This document shows, piece after piece, positions 1 to 12,900 of a DNA stretch of 64,000 nt (position 1 is the stretch's first letter; each line of letters opens with the position of its first letter). Position numbers and translations under genes: made by a program. Origin of the DNA: Rallus limicola. Taxonomy: Eukaryota > Chordata > Aves > Gruiformes > Rallidae. Where the stretch lies: the NCBI GenBank assembly GCA_022605955.1, contig JAKCOZ010000002.1:67436783-67500782 (forward strand), in the 5' to 3' direction. The notes below the pieces were generated by a model, which did no database searches, was not told the DNA's origin, and saw only the letters and a list, made by a program, of their open reading frames with translations.

Positions 1-710
1 CTAAATGTTAAGAACAATATAGTAAACCTACGCCCTGTGTACAGTAGACATTTACCCCCTTCACCTTTTTACTCAACTGGCACAAAGACCTCATCAGCTG
101 CAAGCTAGCCATGTTATTTCCATCTCTGCCATGGCCTTTTCCAAATTAACCTATAGAACACTTAACAACTGGCTTGTAGCAGGCAACAATTACTGTAAAT
201 ACTTTAAAAATTTAAATTTAAGGGGGAAAATTGTTTGGTATCAACTGTGACTATTTAGTCACATAGTCTTTGAGAAGAGGGAGAACAAGTTGCGTTCCTA
301 GAGCCCCAAGGATCTTTCTGTTTCATGCCCCATATGTGAGAAGCTTTATTAAAGCTAGCATTTCCATTGTTTTGACAGGCAACCAAGGTGATCTGCTGTA
401 GGGCCGACATGCTAGCAGTGTTTGGCCCTTACAGAGCCATGGCTCCCAAGCTCTCTATGTGGGCTGATGAGGAAAGAGAAAATTTGAGCCAATCTTATGA
501 GTTTTGGAGGCCTGAGATGTTATTTTTTTTAAACAAGTACAGATTTTCTATGAGGGACGGTAGCTAAGAGGTTCAGGCCAAGACATGCGCAAGTTGGTGC
601 AGCAGCAGGGTTTACGTTCTCCCTCCCACTCTCCCCACATCTTGTCAGGCAAGCCTGTGCCCTTGGCAAATGTCTGGCAATAACTTGAGATACACATGAA
701 AGTATCTCAC
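1..710 (-). other. USP46: USP46 intron 7 (partial)
   Basis: This is intron between exon 7 and the next USP46 exon, which is outside the window. I searched for the minus-strand coding of the His-box exon and found none. No repeat or RNA gene was recognised. Confidence 0.8.
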
Positions 711-908
711 CTTCCACAGTGAACAACAACAGCTACCAAGTCGTACATCCGATCCAAGTTGACAGCGTCGCCAGATGTGTTGAAGAGACGTAACTCCAGA
801 GGAAATACTACGCGGTAAGAGAGCTTAGTGTACCTGTGCAATTGCTCCATGTACTTGAATCTCTTGAGGTGTAAGGCAAGAATCATTGGCAGTTTTTTCA
901 CTCTCATC
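711..908 (-). CDS. USP46: USP46 coding exon 7 (last one in window)
   Basis: The exon is 198 bases, encoding [20 protein letters not shown] through [11 protein letters not shown] plus two bases of the next codon (Ser in the family). The acceptor is GTTTCACAG and the donor GTGAGA. It covers palm-domain strands upstream of the catalytic His box. The sequence [10 protein letters not shown] has Gly where I recall Ser in mammalian USP46; USP12 also has Gly there, so this is a tolerated change. The following exon (GPNRGHY) is not found in bases 1-710. Confidence 0.97.
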
Positions 909-3900
909 CTGTGAAACCATTAGAGTGAGTATGATAAAGACCTGACCAGTTCAAAGCCATTCTATCTTTCCTTAATGAGTAAATGTTTGCATTATAGAAG
1001 CACTTTGTAAGCAGCAGTAGTCACTTAGCAGTAGCTTCTAGACTGAGACACACGAAATAGCTTTGAATCTGTGTACAGGTTCTCTGGCCCACACAGAATA
1101 CTGGTGGGGTGTAAGGCTTCTTGTTATCTAAACACAATAAATGTCAAGGAGAAGGTTTGTCAAAGATCAGGAGGGGGAATAGCGTGCTCTTTGCTTACCT
1201 TTTCTGTGCCTCCTGTTTACTGCAGCAAGTTTCACAGTAGTATTTCTGTTCACTACATAATGTCTCTGTGTTACTGAAGTCTCTGTAAATAAATACAATT
1301 ATCTGTTCTTTAATGATCTTACCACTTTTTCCCCACTTGGGCTGATGAACTGGAACCCTAAAAGGACACACAGGGTGAAATCTTCTCTTCACTGAGTCCA
1401 TTTTTTCCTTAAACATCTAAAGCAACTGTACTGGGGTTTGCCAAGGTTTCTGGCTGCTAGGAGCCCTGTACCTGGAGTTGAGACCCCACCATATGCTACA
1501 GGTAGAGGGTCAGGTATCTCAAAACGGGACTTATACCCTGATGTCTTACATGTCAAAGGGCTGCCTTGGCTGGAGTATAGTCGCTCAGTCCATCCAGTCC
1601 CTTTTAAAATTATATGCAGAATAGAACAGCTTCAAGTTCACTTCTATCACGCTCAAATAACTCACATTTTATGGTGTTCTTCTGTAAGCTAAGTTTGAAT
1701 CCTCTTACACAGAAGAAATAAATTGAAGTCAGTTTTCTGCATCCTCTAACCTCTTGAACTGTCACCCAGAAGTTATTTGATTATACCTTCTTGTTGTCTA
1801 AAAAAGGAAAGTGTCAGCTAGCATAGAAGATTTTGTAAATCTTGATCAAGTAAATACGCTTGGAAATCTTTCAGGTCGAGCTTTTGAAGTGAGAAGCAGA
1901 GGAAGGCTGGTTCAATAGTGTGTCTCAGTTCACAGAAAAGACTTGTCAGAAGGCTGGTTCAATAGTGTGTCTCAGTTCACAGAAAAGACTTGTCAGAAGG
2001 CACAGTGCTGAGAGCAGAATTTTTGGTACCTAAAAGAACCTAACCCTAAAAAAATAATGGTAATTTTTTGTCACCTCTAGTGTTACCCTGCAGCCAAGAG
2101 GTGTTTTGAGAACTGTAAATGCAGACATAAGCACCTATCTCCCACTTTAAGCACACAGGCTTTCTCATGACCTTGGGCCTTAAAGAGATATACTTGAAGC
2201 AGAGAACTGTCCTGCTGATTGCATCTACATTGTGCCCAAAGACTTCTTCACTCCAGACAAATTCAGACCCAACAAACTCCCCTGTACCCTTGCAGTTCAC
2301 ACACATGGACGCTGAAGCTGCGCTGTCTGCAAGTTCGGCCTGGCCTTGCAGGAGGCAGCAACAGAGTCACCTTACAAAGGAGGATCCTCGATGGTTATTT
2401 CAGCCTGGCATCATCACCACTGGGGAGATGGGAGAACTGCAGACTCTATAGATTGCCAGGGCACAGATATTAGAACTCCATAAAAGTTCTCCATAAAGAA
2501 CTCCATAAAAGGGGAGGACTTCCACTTTCAAGTTTGAAGTTCTTTAAGGTTGGCAGCATGACAGAGGCACTTCATATGACTGGATAATATTGATACTGAG
2601 AATGCTTTTACTATGTTTTTTCCCCTTTACATGGTCTTAAACAGTTTGATCAGAAAGTGTTGACATTTAGGAAAAAATACACCTCAATAAAGGTAAGTTG
2701 CAACAAATCTTTGATCATAAATATAATTTTTTATCTAAAAGAAAATGAAAGCCTTATCACTGGAAAAGATTTGCTTCAGTGGTAAACATCGATCTCAAAT
2801 ATCTATTTCCGATTTCTATTTAAAGACAAAATTAACTGAATTGAGTCAATTCCCCTGAAAAACACGGTAACCTCCTAAGGAATCATAAGTGAAGAAATGA
2901 AACTTTTGGAAAAGATAGGTTGTATGTGTGGGATGGACATAATGGACCAAGACTCAGTAGAATGTGACCATATAAGTTTTAGGAATGAGCCTGATGTTTA
3001 TTTTCAAAGCCTAAAGTCTCCATTAAAAAAAACCAAAAAACAAACCCAAAAAACCCAAACAAACTGCTTTTGTGGTATTTATTTAAACTGGAATTTGTTA
3101 GGTTTCTTCCCATCTCAAAGTGAAGCAATGGAAATAGTATTTTTCTAACATAAGGAAACATGTACAAATGCTAGAAATTTGGTAGAATTTTTTTTCTATG
3201 ACAAGCTTTCTATGAAAATTAAGCTCAAAGATTTTATGAATTCCTTTTAAAATGTATTCATTACTCTGAAAACAATAACATCTGACATTTAAAATGATAA
3301 GCTGTCTACTATCGGAATTACATCTGTGAAAGCCAGAGAAATATGCAAATGCTTGATAAACTGAGGGACATTCCTTTCCACATCCCTTGGCATTTGTTCT
3401 GTAGTTCCTTTGTCTTCTACCTGCCAGGCTGTGGCTATTAGCCTCTTTGCTTTGAACAGGTGAGGCATGGCCCTGGAATTCAGAGGCACTACTAAATCAC
3501 CAGTAGCTGATTTCATCAATGGAGAATTCTCAGTGTGGCACTTCTAGTAGATGTTAAATACAACAGTTAAATACAACAGAACATTGACTGGAGGTCATGC
3601 AAAGTCTGCATGTACAACAGCTACAGCCTTGAGGAACTTTTATCTCTATCTGCAGAGCTAGTTTAAAGATATTGCTGATTCTTTCCTATCCCATTAATAG
3701 GCCAATCTGCATTCTGTTTAGATGGTATTTTAACAGGAGAAAGAAATTTTTAAATACACCCTCTCAAGATAAACTAATTTACCATTTACTTCCCGTGTTT
3801 CCACAGTCTGTCTCTCTGCAGCCTCTGTGCTACGCTGTAAAAGATGCTTTCTGGCTTAAGAGATGAGACAGTTCTGAGTGGAATAAAAAAGCACAGGTGG

Positions 3901-6900
3901 ACTAGTTAAAAGTATCAAATGGACCAGTAAATTTTGCAACTCCTAGTGGAAATAAAAATAATGGATATGTACTATACTTATTATTAGACTTCTGTTGTCT
4001 ACCTTGTGGATTTATAGGATGCCAGAAGCTTGTCTTCTTTGGGCCTCTTATGTACACAAGGACCTTTTCAATCTGAGAAGCTACTGAAATAACTAAAATG
4101 AACATACATTTGTAGCAGCAAAAAAATCATTCTACTTAAGTGTTATCTTGCACAGTTTTTCTGGAATTTACCTTTTCAGTGCAGTAGCACTTAAAGCTGT
4201 AGAGACACAGCAAAGCAGTTGTTAAAAAAAAACCAAATAGCAAAATTTCAAAAAATAGTAATAACTTGGCTGTTCCTACTAACAGAAACCAGAAAAGCAC
4301 TTACACCTCAATTAGTAATTCATAATGCCATGGAGCAATGAGAGGAAATCCATATTCTAACTGAATGTATGTTTTCTATATAAAGGTAGACATGCTGCTA
4401 GAGTAAAAGATTATAAGAATAGATGACAGGTGGTGACTCTCTTCCTGTTTAATCTGTAAACAGCAACCTGTACCTCCCACCCCAAGAAAAGAAAACCTGG
4501 GGTTTTGCTTCCCTTGATTTCCAAAAGGAACAAAGGCCTTCAAAATGCATCCCATGGTGTTGGAGTAAAGGCACATACTATCATGGGATGTATAAACAGA
4601 CTTTTAGGACATCCATTCTTCTCAGGTTTGTGTAGATCTCTGCTGGAAATTCTGTGCCAAGTTTTAGGCAACTGCACTTCTAGAAAGAGAAAGTTCAAGA
4701 GAGGTTCAACTGGAGAGAAGGCCAAATAGTAATGAACATGCGCAGAGGTCTAGAGAAGATGGCTTGTGAAAGAAAACTTGTATGACCTTGGGCTATTTAA
4801 CTTAAAATTCTTCCTCTATGTAAAAGGCCACTAAGAGGATGGGGAGAAATCCCGTGCTTACATCAGGACTACACAGGGCAAGTAGAAATGGGCTTGAACT
4901 GAAACAGGGAAGATTCATGTTACACATCTGGAAAAACTTGTTAGTAGTAAGAATAGGAAGGACTGGGTTAGGCGTTTGAGTTACTAATGCTAAAAGATCA
5001 TCTAGAAGAGGTTGGACAAGCATGTCTGAGGTGGAGACCGCCTTTTGGGGTCCCTCAACTCCACCTTTCACCTGCAGATGCAGTTGTCCCACACCATAAG
5101 GTACAGCCGCTGGCTGTTCAGTAGTAGAAATGCCATTGGGACTTTTAGTGAAGCACTCAGTGCCTTTGAATAAAATGGCCTTTCCAAACATGTTTCCAGG
5201 AAACTTAACAATTAAGAAATTACATAAGAAATTGGACATGAAGGACAGAGGGTAATTTATGTACAAGTGGCAGTTTCTAACAAGTTCACCAAACTAAACT
5301 GTAAGAAAAAGTCAGTGCTTTGTCTCCAGTAATTGTGTATCATTGAGTCAAGTAACAATGCAGTTGAGAAAGGACCTCAGAAGATGCACACTTCAGTCTC
5401 CTTGCATCTCAGTGCGATTTCAAACTGACTTTGAACACCACAGGGAAAGGTAAGTAATGCTGACAAACCAAGTTCAAAGCACTGGCTACTGTGAACAACT
5501 TAAAAGCGTGCAAACACAAGCCTACAGTACCAGTACTAAGAGATAATATGACATAAAAGGAAAATAATACACTCCTTCCCAAAGCCGCTCTCCTGCTTGC
5601 TCACCTTAAACTGAGCCTGGTTATTAGAGATCTAGCACTTTAAAATGCAACAGAAGTTACTTAGTAGAGTTGTGGTATGCACAGAGAATCATTTCTTTCT
5701 GACTCAGGACACAGTTAGTACCTCACAGGCTTTCCCTCTCTGTAACTCAACGTGGGGTGAGATGCGAGGAAACCTTCCCCAGGCATTTCAGAAAAGCTGT
5801 TAAATGCAATTTCAAACTTGGTAGCAAATTTGGAGCCTGAAAGAGTAATTTGACTTATTGGTGGTCCTTACCTTAGAGCAGCAGCATATTGCCTTAAATC
5901 TAGGTATTGGTTTACTGTACCAATGCCAAAACTCCAGATATTTTAAATCTCTCAGACTCATCCTAAATCATTTTGATCTCTGATGTATTTGTTTAATAGT
6001 TAAGAGTGTACTAGGAGGAGAATGGAAACGTAAAATAAAAGACTTCTGCCCAAAATTTTAGAATGAGACACAGAATGAGAAATTTTTATGGCAGAAAAGC
6101 AGACCCTTTGAAATCTTTTGCCCTCTGGGGACTCTAGCACTCAATCTGTGAAGCACACACTTAACTTTTAATACGCATGTAAGTCCTAATCAACAAAGCA
6201 CTTGAGTAAGAGCTTAAAGATAAGCACACTTAAATCCCTCTGAAGCCAATTATTATTCTGCAGCAATTCTTCCAGATGACAAGGCAATCAATTATTTTCC
6301 CCAAGAGATTATTTTTTTCTCTATCAAACACATATATTGGAAGAGAAAGGGAGTAAAACAAAGTACCCGAATGTATATTTTGTCTATATACATGAATACA
6401 GTCTATATACATGTCTATGTATTTTGTCTAATAGACATGAACAGGTAGGAAACATCTGGGTCACTGTCTTTTCCTTCTGCTTAGGAAAAGCTCAAAACCC
6501 AGTGCTCTTCCTTTTTCTGTACCAAGTAGATTTGGAAGACATAGCAAAGTCCCACAGAACTAACTGCCAAAGAGATATATTCACTTACCTTAGACAATGT
6601 GTAATTGATGTGTTCTGCTCCACATCAACAGAAAGGTCAAGAAAATCTTCATCTTTGCTACTAACCTGTTGTAAAACATATACATGCAGAACAGAGACTT
6701 AGTAAAATGCCATACATTGACATGCTGTCTGTACCTATGTGCAAACGCCAAAGATCAGGCAATTTCTGCAGAAATAAATGACATAAAAAAGCCTCATTTC
6801 AATGTTTTTATTTTTTTTCCCTCATTCAGCACAACTGTATTTATTAGTAACTCTACCAATCCAGGTTCCAGATAATTTAACTTCTGTCTGTTCCCCTTAT

Positions 6901-9900
6901 CCAAGGCCACCAACTGTGGGTCAGAGGCTGCAGTCTACTGCTTATCAAAGGGGGAACATCAGTCCCTGTGTCAGCTGCGACCGGTGCATTACATATGTTC
7001 CCTTGTTATGCAACACAGCCTAGTTTCTTATTTTACTGGAAATTAATTTAGCCTTTGTATAACACATGACACTATATAATCACTGTTTATGCCCTACATA
7101 ATGATTTCCACTATTAAGGATGCAACTGGAGATATTTACTAAATAAGCATCTGTCAAGATATGTTGTATTTAACCACATTATGTTTTCTCTCCAGTGGGC
7201 ATTCAGAAGGCTGGCTGTATAGTTTTTGTTGACACAGCTGCATCTCCCCACTGAATATTGTTCCTAGTCAATAATTTTTACTAAGGGACTAAAGTAATAA
7301 AGGTAGAAATGCCAAAGCGATAATGTTTTGCAAAATTATTTTGAATATACTAATGTTTTTTTTAGATGGAAGAAGAGGAGAAAAATGTTAATAAATAGCT
7401 TTTATTTGAAAAAAATAAAACCCCAAACATTTTCAGAATGACAGACCTTAATTTTTGCTGTGAAAATTATTTTTCACTTAGAGTGTTTAATCTTGAAGAT
7501 GATGTAAAAAAAATAAAACCATCCAAGTGGATAATGGTTGTAATACTTCAACTGAGTCAAAAAGACTGCAGAATTCCTTACTGCACGTGAGTTTTGTGCC
7601 ATTCACAAAAAGCAATTCTGTTTTTAAAGTGCTGTGTGAACACTCCACATTTTGCCCCTATGACTGCATTTCCCTAGAGCAAATCAATGAGATGACAGGA
7701 TAGTGAAGTTCAAACCAAGAACTTCAGTGAGGGATTGAACCCATGGCTCTGACACAAGTCCCTCGTGCTCAGACTGCTACAATCCTGTGGTTGTAAAAGC
7801 CATGTACTACTTTCAGCTTCTCTTTGTGTTGTGTCAGGGATCCTATAAACATGGTGAATGCAGCGCATCTCAGTCCTGAATCCAGAGGAACTTCTAGTAG
7901 GATGAATTTTGATGTTATCAGGGATGTACAGAGGCAGAATGTGCACTCAATTAAAATGAACAGCAGCCCTTCAAACAAATATCCTCCCTGAGACACGGTT
8001 CAACCCATGGGGCCAGGAAACCACAAAACTGGCAGCAACCAACTGCAGTATAATCATACAGCTAGAATCCAACAGACAGAGCTACAGAGCTTCAGAGAAC
8101 ACTGTGTCTCTACGGCTGGAACGAGAGTTGGGTCAGACACGCTGCTTATCAAGAAAGAGGTTAAATACTTGGGAAAGTCTTTGGCAAGTATAGTGTTTCA
8201 TCTGAATACCACAGAGAAGCCCAGGAATTTTGTTATTGATTTCAGCACATCAAATATTTACTGAAAGGGGAAGATGAGCTAGTTTGAGCTAGAATAAACA
8301 GGCCAAAACTAAAGGGAGTTGGAAAAACCACATTCAAACTGCTCTTTTTGTAAGTGTGAATACATTGCTGGAATCTGAATGATTCTTCGGGCACTATGTA
8401 TGGACATTGCAGCAAAGGAACACCTTTTAATACATTTTTACTATTCCCCAAAAGTTTCAAGATCTGGTAACACAAGGAAAACAAACTGGAAAAGTGTCCT
8501 GAGTAGTATGCAGTATTTCTGCACTCAGGGGGAGCTCCAGGCAAGCCTTCCTGCATCAGCAACACCTAGTGTTTGGTTTTCCATAGAGCTTGGTCACTTT
8601 GGATTACAAACAGGATGATGTGCAGTTACCCAGGGACACACCTGACTCCAGAACAATTTGTCTGAGTAAACACTGGATATTAATTTAGAATTAGGCTACA
8701 AATGTTTCAAGACACTTGTCACTTAAAAATAATTCTACCCTTTCACCGATTTTAACTTGTTACTACTTGGGGCTCTATAACTGAAATAAAGTATTAATTT
8801 TCAGTGTCTCATGTTTACATTTAACACAGGCTTGCTCCAAACTTGGTCCAACACCTGTTTTCATGTTGACTATCACTATATCTCTCCCTCCCACCCCACC
8901 CAACCCAAAACCCTGGAGAAGTCATGTTTTCTTGGAGTATGGAGCTATTCTTTATGAATAAAAATATCTGAGTATGTTCTTTACACATCTGGTAGGAGCT
9001 GGGTAGGGTTTATCTCACTCAGTTTGGGCTGTCTAAAGTCAGCTATTTAACCTCAGCCTGCTGTCCGAAGGTACCTTCTCCAGGCAGCTTCTCCCATCTG
9101 AACCCAGATAATCTAGAACTGCATTTTTCATTAGAGGAACTCCTAGGTCTGAGTTACAAACACACCGTGTTTAGGGCAGATCAGTTTGCTGGCCCAGTTC
9201 ACAGCATCACTGCACCAACAACTGCAACAGCTCAGTAGCACCATGGAGACAGGACAAGCTGTATGGAGCAGAAAGCTGCCAACAACTTTCTGGTTCGTGG
9301 AACGGCCTAGAGACACGTGAGAGAGCTTCCTGCAGGAGCTCCTTTGCAATCTCCATGACCTACAGAAGGAGTGGAGAAAACTAATTCATCCTCGACACCT
9401 GCCTTTTGCTAAGCAAAGGTTAGGTGAGGTCAATACCAACCCTATTTGAAAGTCAGTGTCATTGTTCTCCTCAAAACAAGTTCTGTCCTAGCTGTGTGTT
9501 ACTTTTTCACTTGGCAACCTTGCAGAGAGAAACTTCTCCCCCATTATTTCCTTTTCCCTGAAGTAGGAGCATGTGACTGAACATCACAGCAATCAATAGG
9601 AGACTTGCAACCATGTTTCCTGACCGAAACTAATTTTTACTCATACTTTAAACCTAAGAGACTTCAAACTGATGGCATCCTCTTGAAAATATTAAGGAGG
9701 TAAAAAACCCATATGGTTTGTTAATAACAAACCCTTTGTATGCCATACACATTGAGTGTATTGATTTAACACAATTTCATCTTGACTCTTCACTTGTTCA
9801 TGGAATAACGGTGTGAATATTGTGTCTCAATCTTACAGTAATAAGGAAGGATATTGTTTAACTAGCAAGGATCTTATCTGTAGATATACGTATTAGGACA

Positions 9901-12900
9901 GCAAAACCTGGCAGAGGTTAGCCAAGTAATGCTTAGAAAAATAAATTTTTAGAAAAGAATATACTCACTTCCAGAAGTAAAGTCTACAGGCATATCCACA
10001 ATTCTCAGATGTCTGAAAAGATTCATATATTTTTATATATAAAATGTATCTATCTATTAATGGGCAACAATAACAAAATAAAATCTATTCCAATGCTTAC
10101 GGTTTCACAGTTCAAACATCTAGTTTCGTTAGTCAGTGTTCCCTGAAAAATCTCATGCACCCAGGTGAGTTCTTGTTTATTGTTCTCTTCAGCTTCATTC
10201 ATGTTGCCATTTTTCAGTTTTCCATTTTGCTTTTCCTGTTTCTTCTCCTCCTGCAAAATGTCTGCGATGGTGTTGAGCAGGTAATTTAAAAACTCATGTG
10301 CATCCTGCTGCATGTAGTTGTCAAAGAGATCTGTGAAGAAGAGAGTTAAGATTTCTAAAGCTGAGTATATCTTTTCCTTCAAGAAAACAAACTAAATTCG
10401 TTATTTCTTTCCAAATATATGTACTGGCCCTCGCTCAGCAAATTGCTTAGAATTACGCCAGAGAAAAGCAGTTTTGCAGTCATGCTGGCTTCAGTGAAGC
10501 TACTTTGGGGTAAGACTTCAGCTGTCTGGAAGGTTACGCTCCTCTTTGGAGCTGTTGTGTAAGCTCCCACTACAGCCAGTGAAGAAAGCAGGAAAGCAAC
10601 TCATCCCAAACTAATTCCTTAGATTTGATGCCTACCTTTAGGCAGCGCTGACTCCCACCCATATATACCAAGTCCTTCAGACACTCAGGAACATCACAGA
10701 GTTTGGACAGGAACACACAGGCTGGGGAAACTGAAGACGTACGATGCTGACACATTCTAGTGGAGTGCTGTGCTTTGCACGTGTGGCTAGGGCGGGGTTG
10801 GTATCACACCCATGTTTTGAGTATTTATAAATACAAGTATCTCCATTTAGATATAAGGAAGAAGTTCTTCCCTGTGAGGGTGCTGAGGCCCTGGCACAGG
10901 GTGCCCAGAGAAGCTGTGGCTGCCCCCTCCCTGGCAGTGTTCAAGGTTAGGCTGGATGGGGCTTTGGGCACCCTGATCTCGTGGAGGGTGTCCCTGCCCA
11001 TGGCGAGGGGCTGGAACTGGATGGTCTTTGAGGTTCCTTCAACCCAAACCATTCTATGGTTCTGTGATTGCTGAGCAGAGCTCACAGAGCATTGTGGGGT
11101 GGCCAAGAGGTTGGGAGGGGACATTGCTGGGACAGCTGATGGGTTCAGCCATAAAAGCTAAGAGAAAGGAGGAGGGAGAGTGGCACATTCAATATTAGAC
11201 ATTTGTCTTCTGAAGCAACTCCCACTCATACCAAGGCCCTGCTTCCCAGGGAGCATATGGAAAGTGCCTGCTCATGGAAGGTAGAGAATAAATCTCCTTT
11301 GGTTTTGCTTTGCTTCTGCATGTGACCTTTGCTTTTTGCTTTTTCATTTTTATTATTTCTTTTTTTTTTTTAATAATCAAACTCCCTTTATCTCAATGCA
11401 CAAGTTTTTTTTCATTTTATTGTCTTCCTCCGTCCTGGCGGAGAAGGGGGTGAGAGACAGGCTTGGTGGGCACCTGACAGCCAGCCAAGGTTAACCCATC
11501 ACAAACAGTAATAATAACACCATCTAACAAAGCTTATTTTTCACACAAGTCTGACGAGCAGAGACTTCTCCTCTTCAGTAAGAAATGGTTGCAGGAGAAG
11601 TGGAGAATATCTCAATGGTGATTTAGTGCAGACATCTCCAGTGAAGGCTTAATTTACCCACCATGTTGAAGAAAAATAATCTATGTTCCCAAGAAATGTG
11701 TATTTTTACCCCCCTGCTCCTGAAAAAAGCTCACGTGGATTTCCTCAGAAATTATCACACAGATTCCTTGGCTTTGCAGTGTCTAGCCTGGACACATAAG
11801 CAGATTAATACATACCAAGTCTGTCCCTAATTTAAAAAGGCTGAAAACATAAGATCCCCCCTAAAAGTGTGGGGGCATTTATCTCTAGATGACTCAGAGC
11901 TAACTTTCAAATGCCTGCTCTGGAATGAAGTCTGCCCATTTATATGCTGTCACCAGGAAGCAATTTCTTCCAGGTGTTTGACTCGTACTTTGCCTCTTCA
12001 TTCAAACCTCTGCTGTTTCTAAGCATACCACCCACACTGATAGGAATCTGGGCCAAAATGGAACTGTGTGGCAGGCTTCCTTCTTTCAAGATGTTCCTCA
12101 TATCCCTTAGACAGAACTATACAGGGTTAGGCATATGCTGTTGCCAGCCTCATGCTTGAAAAGGGCCTGGTACTTTGCTTGTGCACACTGCTGCCGAGAA
12201 CAAGAGGAGCAGTTGATGCGTAATGGATTGACTGCCCCCACATACCCACAGTACCCACACCCCCAAAGTGTCTAGGACCAGCAGTGCCTATAACACTCCT
12301 AGGTCACACAGTTTCCATGCTGCCCTCAGTGTTTCTCTCTACCATGCATCATAAAAGAAGTAATAATTAAAAGATTACAGCAGAGTGTCAGCCCGTGGCC
12401 AGCCCTCACTCTCTGTCCCACCGTGCAGTGAAAACATCGTTCATTCCTCCATCTACCCCTGGGAACTTCTGAGACCTGGTGTGGTTATTTCAAGCTCAGC
12501 ATCATGTACGTAGATCCTGAAATATGAGTATCTAAACCCCAGAAGTGCTAAAAGCAACTCATAAATCAAACCTGAACATCTGCCTGGGTGTGACCATGCT
12601 GCCCAACATTTATTTGTGCTTTCCTGACCGATGTATGAATGTCTAAGAGGATTCCAGTTTCCCACTTACCGTTCTCTTTTCGTAGCCTTGATATGAACTT
12701 CTTTGGCGGAATAACTCCAACTTTCTTCTTCTGAGTAGCAATACTGTGGAAAAGATCTGCCAGGCAAGTCAAGAGATTTTCCTTCTTTTTCTGTTGGGCC
12801 TTGTATGATAATACATTTTCCCGAAACGGCCGGCAAAAATACAATGCCTGCAGCACGGAGTTACAGTAGCAGGTGTTCCCAAACTGCCATGTAAAATTGA

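Larger units (their letters stand above)
1283..6588 (-). other. USP46: USP46 intron 5
   Basis: This 5.3-kb AT-rich intron contains a perfect 47-bp tandem duplication at 1903-1996, a short degenerate repeat at 2473-2512 and an old CR1 copy at about 4610-5080. Short open frames here have no recognisable homology and no splice context that would make them exons. Confidence 0.85.
10331..12669 (-). other. USP46: USP46 intron 3
   Basis: The intron contains a plus-strand CR1 3' end (10848-11069) abutting a plus-strand LTR (about 11071-11503). The rest appears unique. The repeats are antisense to USP46. Confidence 0.85.

Noticed and set aside
1..710. Remaining USP46 exon with the catalytic His box
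   Set aside because: No minus-strand match to GPNRGHYITIV coding was found; the exon must lie left of the window.
4802..5266. 154-codon minus-strand open frame
   Set aside because: Most of it is antisense to an old CR1 fragment; no protein family was recognised.
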